The notes under the pieces were generated by a model. That model was not told where the DNA came from, ran no database searches, and saw nothing but the letters and a program-made list of their open reading frames with translations. The position numbers and the translations under genes were made by a program. A stretch of DNA of 14,262 bases, from assembly GCA_013115135.1 (NCBI GenBank), contig JABANP010000860.1:1-14262 (forward strand), written 5' to 3'. Shown here in pieces: positions 8,737-14,262 of this stretch (position 1 is its first letter; every line of letters begins with the position of its first letter). Origin of the DNA: Perkinsus olseni (taxonomy: Eukaryota; Perkinsozoa; Perkinsida; Perkinsidae).

Positions 8737-11700
8737 TCATCGTTTAGCCACGTAATTCAACAGCCTCTCATGATTCCCATGCAAAGCGGCGACGATCTCC
8801 TTCAGCTCCGCCACTCGTGCTTTCCTGCCAACGACACAAGCTTCGTGTCAGAGACCACTCAACTGTCGGCACCTGTTTTCATGGTCTTTCGTGATGAGCT
8901 TGGAGTCAACTATCCCGGCCTGCTGTCGCAGTCGATCGTTCTCGGTACGGTGCTCGTCACGGTCGTGCTTCGTTTTGGCGATGAGATCTCTTTGGCCGAC
9001 CAATTCCTGCGAAATAGAAAACAGCAAACAAAACAAAAAAGCAATCAAAAAAGCAAGCCAACGTTAATTCCAGAGAACGGGACAATTACGGAACCCCCCT
9101 ACTTTGTCCAGCTCAGCTAGAGAGGAGTGAATTGTCTCTCCTCGTTTCTCAAGGAATTGCATCTTCTCTCGCATGTGAGCCAGAACCTACAGGGACGTAT
9201 CAAACCCGCTTGCATGCAAAAGGCCCCGGGTTCGAATCCCGGCAGCTCCATATTCAAGCGACAGACCTGTATTGTTGTGACTGTCTTCTTTTTCAGTTTC
9301 TGAACTTGTTCTTGACGTTCCTCAATCTTCTCACTCAGAGTCTGGTTCTCAATCTTCAGCTGCTCGAAATCTGACGACCACCACATCGCAGGAACGAAAA
9401 GGAACGCTAGATGCTTCACGAGTATAACAGGGCGACCGACAAAAGCCTGCATTTCGCTCGTCTGAACCGTCAAGGACGAACCTATAAGGTGAAGTCCCTC
9501 TGCTAGCTGGTCCTTCTTGCGGAGCTCCTCTTCAAGCTTAGTCAGTCGGTTCTTCAGCGTTATGTGCGTCCCTCGGGCTTCCTCCACCTCGCTGTTCTTG
9601 TCCAGTTCAAAGTCCTCAACTTCCTGCGACGAGGAAAAAAGCGTTTACTAAACGCCGTTCAGTCTTATTCATAACAGTAGTCTAATTTATGAAAGCTTTT
9701 ACTTCGATTGATGACAGCCTTCAGTTTAATTGATGGCAGGGCCGTCTAGCGCCGTCTGTGAGCTCCGAAACTCTCTTCGAAATGGTCCACAAGACGGCAT
9801 CAGAATTCACAAGCGGGCCAATCAACAGTCGAGATCGAACCGATAAACTCCGTGCATAAAAACTCCGATTCTGATCTGTTCACTCACCTGGATAACCTTG
9901 AGAGGTATCTTCTTCCCGCTGCGCACGTACTCGCTGTTTCGCGCCACTTGACGCTTGAATTCCCTGATCAAAAGCTACAATGCCAACTGTTAAGTACACA
10001 CCGCTGATCCTATTTTTTCTCCGATAAAAAGCTACGCCGGAGCTAAGTGGCGGATGATAAGAAGACAGCAAGTGAAAGGTTGGATCCCAGGTGGCGAGAC
10101 CCGGGTGTTGTGTTCTCAATCAGCCCATGGTGCACTGTCCGGGAAGGTAGCGGTCCGGGTGTGGGACTGGGCTGATTGTAGAAGAAGCTCAGACCGTGGT
10201 CAGAAGCAATGGATTCAAGATGGCAGAACCCAGGTGTTGTGTCATCAATCAGTCGGTCTTGAACCTACGCAGCTCAGGCAAACCCACCTGAGAGCATCTC
10301 GACATTCGGAAACTTTGGCTTTCTTATCCTCCAACACCGCTCCGAGATCATCCACGGCCTTCGTGCTTCTATCCTGAGAAAAGAGACACGCCCTTCCACC
10401 CTGGTGAATCGCACGACGACCTTTCCAGGTATACAGAAAAAAGTTCGGGCCGACGAGAGTCGACGCTACACTCAAGAATGACAGTGACAGACCGAAGACT
10501 CTCGTCGAAAGTCTCTAGTGCAGTAGCGAGGTGTTCATCATTGCAGTAAAGAAACACATGCGAATGCTGTCCACCAAATTGGTGAATTCTACACCAATTG
10601 CATTGAGTGCACCTTCTACATAACACAGGCAAGCTGTGCTCATCTCGGCTTCTCATCATCAACTCCCATTCTCTCAACTACTCCACTTTCTATCAGCTCC
10701 ATCTCGTTCACAATGAGTTCACTCTACCGTTGATGCGTTCCACTACTACATTTTCTACGACGAGATAATGCACTGAGGCATTTGAAACCCCTTCGATACG
10801 GCATAGCAATATAGTAAATGACAGTGATGTTCGCAACACGAAAACACTCACCTCCTGTTCTCTGAGTCCCAGACGGGCAGAGTGCACGCTGTGGAGAACC
10901 GTTATGTACTTGTGGTCCGTCACCTGCAGAGAAATGCCTCTCGCCGGGATCGAACCCTCGATCTCTACCTTGATATCAGGTTCTGCCACCGCCTCTTCCC
11001 CAGGCTTCTCACCCTCCTCTAAGAAGCAGTGCATACCCAGTAGATACTCACCGCCCCTACGATTCCTCTTCTTTTCCAAATCAATCCACTGAGCTGTTCT
11101 AGCCTCGAGGGCATCCCTGTCTCTGAAAGCAGCCACCTCAGCCGACAGCCGAGGTTCAAGGCGGTGTACTTGAGTAGGCGGCCTTTTTGCTCCCTCGCCT
11201 GCCGCAACATATCCTCGAGGCGATTCCGCTGTTCAGTTAGGGCCACCAGCTCCTGTTGCTGTCTAACCTGCGCCGCGGGTAGCGCTGCGTGCTCAGCCGT
11301 GGACCATAAAATAATCAATTTATGAAAAAGGGAGTCTCAAAAGTGACTGCTGATATTGACGACTGCGCGAACATAGAATCCCCGGCGTTCTACTAGTCCC
11401 GAACTAGTAGTTCGAGAAGCTAGACCTTCAGCCTGTCCGAATAGTGGCTCAGACTGGTCGTATCCGACGGTACAGCATCAGCATCCTCGATCTCTTGCTC
11501 GTTCCCATGGATATCCTCAGTGAACGGGTCTGTTGCAGTGCCTTCAACCTGAAGAAGGGAGAATGATTAGTAACCACAGGCAACCATCGTCTATTGTACG
11601 TCAATCGCTTCCCCCTCAAACGCCGCTTCCACCAGTTGAGAGCCAGGGTTCTCGGCCGCCTGAGCTCCGAAAAAGAAATCAATTTGTGCACAACAGTGGC

Positions 11701-12564
11701 TGCCTAGAGACCCTTAAAGAATAGCGTTGGTAATCGTCGCTAGGCTATAGTATAGCCGCTAAATCATAGTACGAAGACAGCAGACGTTTGTGTGCAACTG
11801 AGAGAGTGCGAATCTGTTACTTGCGCCGCGATGAAGTCTCCGGTGGCCCGTAAGAAGTGTGAGCCACCTCATAGTATGGAGTTCACTCGACCAACTGCTC
11901 CCTGGAACATCGAGTTCATGGTCCGGGCAGAAGGTGGCCGAGGTTTGCTCCGACGCTCATGATGCCACAAGGCCGGGCGTCAATGACTCAGGCGTGTCAC
12001 AGTTCGCGACAAAAACGGTGAGCACGGTTCGAGTCACCAGCTCACTGAGCCGGCGATACAGAAGCCGCCTCTCATCACTCACTTCCGGAGGCCCTTCAAA
12101 AGTATCATCGCCAGGCTGGCAGTTCTCTGAATCAATCATCTCGTAGTCTTCAATCTGAACGTGGCACGTTCAACATGCCCCTTCTCTTCTCATAGGGCGC
12201 TCATTGGCAGTCATGTGATATTACTGGACCGACGACAGGGATCACAACCCGAAGTGCACCCTCTACCGGAATATTGAATATCGACTCGAACTTCAATCAT
12301 GTGTCACCATGCCCTTACCTCTTCCCTCTCCTCGCCGCCCGCTTCTGCCGGCACCTGACGAGGATGCCGGACCCTGGCACGTTCAAGGTCCTTTCTTACT
12401 CTTTGCTGATGATCGAGTTCGATCTCGGCCGTATCGTCGTTCTCTTGGTGGATCTGACCTTACCAGGATGACTCGGTTGTAGGCGCTGATCGAGCCACCT
12501 GTTGAGCCTTCTCCAACTCAGTGTGATCATCTTGGTGGCCTACTGGAGTCTCCGCAGACGACAT
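8737..12564 (-). CDS. CFAP184: CFAP184/CCDC96-like ciliary coiled-coil protein, 16 exons
   Basis: Exons are 12564-12499, 12453-12319, 12154-12038, 11659-11600, 11548-11426, 11291-11170, 11122-11052, 11018-10969, 10923-10852, 10373-10288, 9963-9888, 9623-9482, 9370-9267, 9186-9103, 9006-8873 and 8824-8737. They sum to 1530 nt: 509 residues and a TGA, all phases consistent. The start is MSSAETPVGHQDD; residues 1-170 are acidic and probably disordered. Coiled coil runs from about 176 to the end. Residues 369-384, GLHLIDFEQLKIENQT, match the hallmark of CCDC96 (the CCDC113 version differs). REKMQFLEK and the C-terminal DRDEHRTENDRLRQQAGI fit the shared DUF4201 region. SGKKIPLKVIQEVEDFE (about 313-329) also fits. 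Length is close to the human protein (about 555). In ciliates and animals CCDC96 pairs with CCDC113 on axonemal doublets, linking radial spoke 3, inner dynein and the nexin-dynein complex, and tunes ciliary beating. So a flagellated stage is expected. Least certain: the start of exon 6 (11291 or 11267), and whether unseen exons lie between exons 3 and 4. Confidence 0.8.
9205..9250 (+). other. tRNA-Ala(UGC)-like 3' half inside a CFAP184 intron
   Basis: The plus strand carries an anticodon loop CTTGCAT with anticodon TGC (9211-9213). It is followed by a perfect 5-bp T arm, CCGGG-TTCGAAT-CCCGG (9226-9242), and an acceptor 3' strand CAGCTCC plus A (9243-9250), with T where Ala tRNAs have U70. The anticodon stem does not pair, and the 5' half (D arm, acceptor 5' strand) is absent or unrecognisable. 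It is therefore a relic, not a working tRNA. It lies antisense within the 80-nt intron 9187-9266 and makes up more than half of it. The B box GGTTCGAATCC is intact. Confidence 0.6.
10082..10252. repeat. Imperfect direct repeat with an inverted pair, in a CFAP184 intron
   Basis: Two 42-nt copies (10082-10123 and 10211-10252, offset 129 bp) match at 33 of 42 positions with no gap; the shared core is GGTGTTGTGT and TCAATCAG. Between them, CAATCAGCCCA (10117-10127) and TGGGCTGATTG (10168-10178) form an 11-bp perfect inverted pair around a 40-nt loop. The loop also holds GTCCGGG twice. All of it lies in the 324-nt intron 9964-10287, one of the longest in the gene, which suggests an inserted, partly duplicated element. 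Confidence 0.6.
10369..10677 (-). other. Cys-rich open frame inside the longest CFAP184 intron
   Basis: The frame lies on the sense strand within the 478-nt intron 10374-10851. It starts after an AG (GTGGAGTAG) and is open for about 102 codons. It contains LCRRCTQCNWCRIHQFGG, a CxxCxxCxxC cluster, then FLYCNDEHLATALETFDE. The frame could join the upstream exon in phase 0, but I found no phase-0 donor into the next exon (DRSTKAVDDL). It may be an alternative exon, a remnant of an inserted gene, or chance. A hairpin with an 8-bp stem lies within it (10577-10584 with 10592-10599). Confidence 0.2.
10577..10599. repeat. Perfect 8-bp hairpin
   Basis: AATTGGTG and CACCAATT are perfect inverted copies around a 7-nt loop, inside a CFAP184 intron. 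Confidence 0.5.
10924..10968 (-). other. Short CFAP184 intron with a B-box-like sequence
   Basis: This 45-nt GTAGAG...TCTCTGCAG intron contains GGTTCGATCCC on the sense strand (10946-10957 with one flanking base), an exact fit to the pol III B-box consensus. The flanking T-arm pairing is poor. The intron has no stop and is a multiple of three, so it could also be read through as coding sequence. Confidence 0.35.
11390..11410. repeat. Perfect 8-bp hairpin
   Basis: CTACTAGT (11390-11397) and ACTAGTAG (11403-11410) flank a 5-nt loop in the CFAP184 intron after exon 5. Stem length, loop length and seven of eight stem bases match the hairpin at 2788-2808. Confidence 0.5.
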
Positions 12565-13355
12565 TTATACCAGAACTGTAATGAACTCAATTAGCTGTAT
12601 TGCAATTCGCAGACTGCAAATTGCACTCGTCGCGCAGGCTTTGGCGAATTGGACTTTCTCGGAGGGTTCGAGAGGGCGAAGTTAACCGTGAAATCTCTCC
12701 AAAGCGCTCCCTGTGAAATTATCGAAGTCGTTGTGGCGGCGGCTAGTCACTAGACGCTAGTGTGACACAAAGAGCATCTCGAAGATCGAGACTCGAACGG
12801 TTCGAGTCGAATCCTAGCTGGCCTTCGCGGGAGGAACAGAAGGGAGGATTCAAGGCTACCGAGAAGAGGTAGCGACAATATCAAGCGCATCAGATGCACT
12901 AGATTATAGTTTAGAGCAGTGCAGCTGAGTAGACAACGCCTACTAAACAGAGCAAAACAAACATTTTGAGAAGCACAAGCTTGTGCGAACGACCGAAATG
13001 ATAGTCACTACACTGTGGAGAAAGCTTGGTGAGCCGTCGCAGCTAGGTCCCGATTGTTTTGCATTGACTAATAATCATGGTTCAAATTCTTCGAGAACGT
13101 GCTCTCCGGGGAAACTGAGCTGAAGCAGCTCCTGAAATTACTATAGCCATTGAGTAACGCCACTCTACTGATACAAGACCGGGGACTATACGCGACAACC
13201 GAATCACCTCTGAGTGCCTCTTAATGTGTTCTCAGTGGGGAGTTTTTGGATTTCCTTCCGCGGAGAAGTATAGTTTGCCTCACAAATGTTTACGACTAGT
13301 TCAACTCATTGAATGACAGCGATGTTCTCACCTCTGATGCTACCTTTGCCGAGAC
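12565..13355. other. Intergenic stretch upstream of CFAP184
   Basis: No frame here has support. The CFAP184 ATG at 12564 has GGTATAA just before it on the minus strand. The stretch holds a hairpin at 12790-12808, a B-box-like GGTTCGAGTC at 12799-12808, and the inverted copy (12759-12770) of a 12-nt word from 8291-8302. A 6-bp CACTAG/CTAGTG pair lies near 12748-12764. The CFAP184 promoter is expected here. Confidence 0.4.
12790..12808. repeat. Perfect 8-bp hairpin overlapping a B-box-like word
   Basis: GACTCGAA and TTCGAGTC are perfect inverted copies around CGG. The right arm with the loop reads GGTTCGAGTC, close to the pol III B box. Confidence 0.5.
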
Positions 13356-13500
13356 TAGGACGGTACGGTACCTTTGGACGGTACTTTTCACTTGATAACC
13401 GATTATGAAGTCGCTACGCGCAAGGCTATGCTAAAGATACGGGAGCTAGGCACGGAAAAGTTGAAGGGCTGCTCGTTCCATCTGTCTAAGCCAGGTATAT
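13356..13500 (+). pseudogene. MULE (Mutator-like) transposase remnant
   Basis: The frame reads LDGTFHLITDYEVATRKAM, then LKGCSFHLSK. DGTF (Asp codon 13377-13379) is the usual sequence around the first catalytic Asp of MULE transposases. TDYE (Asp codon 13401-13403) fits the second Asp segment, and GCSFHLSK (13467-13490) fits the conserved GCxFHxxQ motif, with the expected spacing from TDYE. In intact proteins DGTF and TDYE are some tens of residues apart; here they are eight codons apart, so the middle of the catalytic domain is missing. Upstream the frame is closed by a TAG at 13356-13358, and downstream similarity stops after HLSK. No zinc-finger N-terminus or terminal inverted repeat was seen. 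It is a dead fragment. An exon-skipped or chance frame is a less likely reading. Confidence 0.5.
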
Positions 13501-13643
13501 GCGCATGTCGGAGTGAGGCTCTGGCCTCAAGGTGCCTCAAAAGTGAGGAGAGATGCTCCCTAGTGCGGAGTCCGAATAATATTCGCCGAATATCTTGGCC
13601 AGTCACTCCTACCATTATGGTCCTGGATGATGGCTATGGCTCA

Positions 13644-13988
13644 TCAGCGGATTGGTTTTTCGTACCGATTCCCAAGTAGCGGAGTTCGTTCTGGGCTCTG
13701 CGGCCTGGCTGCTTCCTTGTCGCGTTTATGGTCACCATAGTATGGTGTGAGAGAGCTTACTGGAACAATTGCAAGGCTCAAGAGCACCTTGAGAACAAGC
13801 ACACCACCGAGTAGTTGCGGGTCAATGAGCGCGTGGGACGTGTGTCGTACACCTAGAAGAAAATGAATGCTGTGTTGTGCTGAAGGAAGTTCAGAGAATG
13901 AGGATGATCTTCTCCCACAGTCTCGAAGATGTAACAGCCAGAAGCCGCTGAGGAAGTACTTATGGCGAATGGTGGAGGCAGGGCTCAT
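13644..13988 (-). CDS. Small predicted one-span membrane protein, three exons
   Basis: Exons are 13988-13919, 13852-13761 and 13715-13644. They join with phases 1 and 0 across 66-nt (GTGGGA...TTCTTCTAG) and 45-nt (GTAAGC...GACAAG) introns to give 77 residues. The start MSPASTIRHKYF is followed by a mildly hydrophobic stretch (FLSGFWLLHL). A clear membrane helix, LLGGVLVLKVLLSLAIVP, spans about residues 37-54. The polar tail contains RPQSPERTPLLGNRYEKPIR. I do not recognise the family. The tail style is common at the C-terminus of polytopic transporters, so these could be the last exons of a larger gene running off the right edge. The frame is open for only a few codons above the ATG before a TGA, which favours either a short gene or an upstream splice. 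The MULE remnant lies just downstream. Confidence 0.4.
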   Translation of the reverse strand: MSPASTIRHKYFLSGFWLLHLRDCGRRSSSFSELPSAQHSIHFLLGVRHTSHALIDPQLLGGVLVLKVLLSLAIVPVSSLTPYYGDHKRDKEAARPQSPERTPLLGNRYEKPIR

Positions 13989-14262
13989 TCTGTTTGTTTT
14001 TATGTCTGTCGAGTCTACTCAGGTGAGGATGGAGACCACGGGAACGAAAATATGAACGGAGGCGACGATGGCGGCAGCAGCGGTGAGCCTAGCCCTAGTG
14101 ACTCGCAAAATTTTGACGAAGATTACGGATAGCAGGATAAATGGGTTTTTTAGACCTCTATTGCAACTTTCATAACATGTTGATGACTCAAAATTAGATA
14201 CTTCGGATGAAGAGAGTAGGGAGAATCAGGATTGACAGAGGGAGAAAGAATGGTAAAGGGTC
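13989..14262. other. Right edge, no gene seen
   Basis: AT content is higher toward the edge, and no frame has support. It may hold the promoter, or further upstream exons, of the minus-strand gene ending at 13644. Confidence 0.3.

Noticed and set aside
8516..9120. Plus-strand frames of 79 and 116 codons
   Set aside because: The second lies over CFAP184 coding exons on the opposite strand, and the first overlaps its last exon. Neither has a motif.
9205..9250. Functional tRNA-Ala gene
   Set aside because: The anticodon stem does not pair and no D arm or acceptor 5' strand is present upstream.
9117..9587. A single 156-residue protein with a hydrophobic insert and an ELPGFEPG-type tail
   Set aside because: The hydrophobic part is the 111-nt intron, and the tail is the antisense translation of the tRNA-Ala-like piece, a known kind of spurious protein.
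11123..11169. Apparent -1 frameshift between two coiled-coil frames of CFAP184
   Set aside because: A 47-nt GTACAC...GCTTTCAG intron removes it and joins the frames in phase, so no break is needed.
12454..12498. In-frame TAA after residue 34 of CFAP184
   Set aside because: It lies in a 45-nt intron (GTGGCT...GGTCAG); splicing restores one open frame.
1..14262. CRISPR arrays, bacterial operons, rRNA genes, integrated phage
   Set aside because: No regularly spaced repeats, Shine-Dalgarno-led gene chains, rRNA-like sequence or phage genes were seen.

Overview
The window looks like nuclear DNA of a protist with short GT-AG introns. Most of the introns I could place are 33-66 nt, and a few run to 80-480 nt. 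The content is a ciliary/flagellar coiled-coil gene, an AAAP-type amino-acid transporter, small predicted secreted or membrane proteins, and a Mutator-like transposase scrap. Base composition is near 50% GC and coding third positions are often C or G. My best guess is an alveolate with flagellated stages, such as Perkinsus, but nothing here proves it. I see no bacterial operon structure, CRISPR array or complete rRNA/tRNA gene.

Layout: (i) 1-494, possible 3' end of a plus-strand gene cut by the left edge. (ii) 1298-2084 (+), a three-exon gene for a 221-residue secreted basic protein of unknown family. (iii) 2085-4276, little that is convincing; a weak minus-strand candidate with a signal-peptide exon lies at 3489-4276. 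(iv) 4633-6084 (-), an intronless 483-residue amino-acid transporter with 11 membrane spans. (v) 6448-7769 (-), a gene of at least nine exons for a membrane protein I do not recognise; every intron phase fits, and its 5' end is unresolved. (vi) 7770-8736, intergenic or upstream exons plus a tRNA-like palindromic element. (vii) 8737-12564 (-), a complete 16-exon gene for a 509-residue protein of the CCDC96/CFAP184 family. Its introns carry a tRNA-Ala-like fragment, a second pol III B-box-like sequence, an imperfect direct repeat and a cysteine-rich open frame. (viii) 12565-13500, non-coding DNA with hairpins, then a MULE transposase remnant on the plus strand. (ix) 13644-13988 (-), a three-exon gene for a small one-span membrane protein.

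Four of the five best gene models (4.6-12.6 kb and 13.6-14.0 kb) read on the minus strand, but they share no obvious pathway: nutrient uptake, unknown membrane proteins and ciliary motility. The exon models come from matching splice sites and reading phase by eye. Several introns are stop-free multiples of three, so some exon borders need transcript data.
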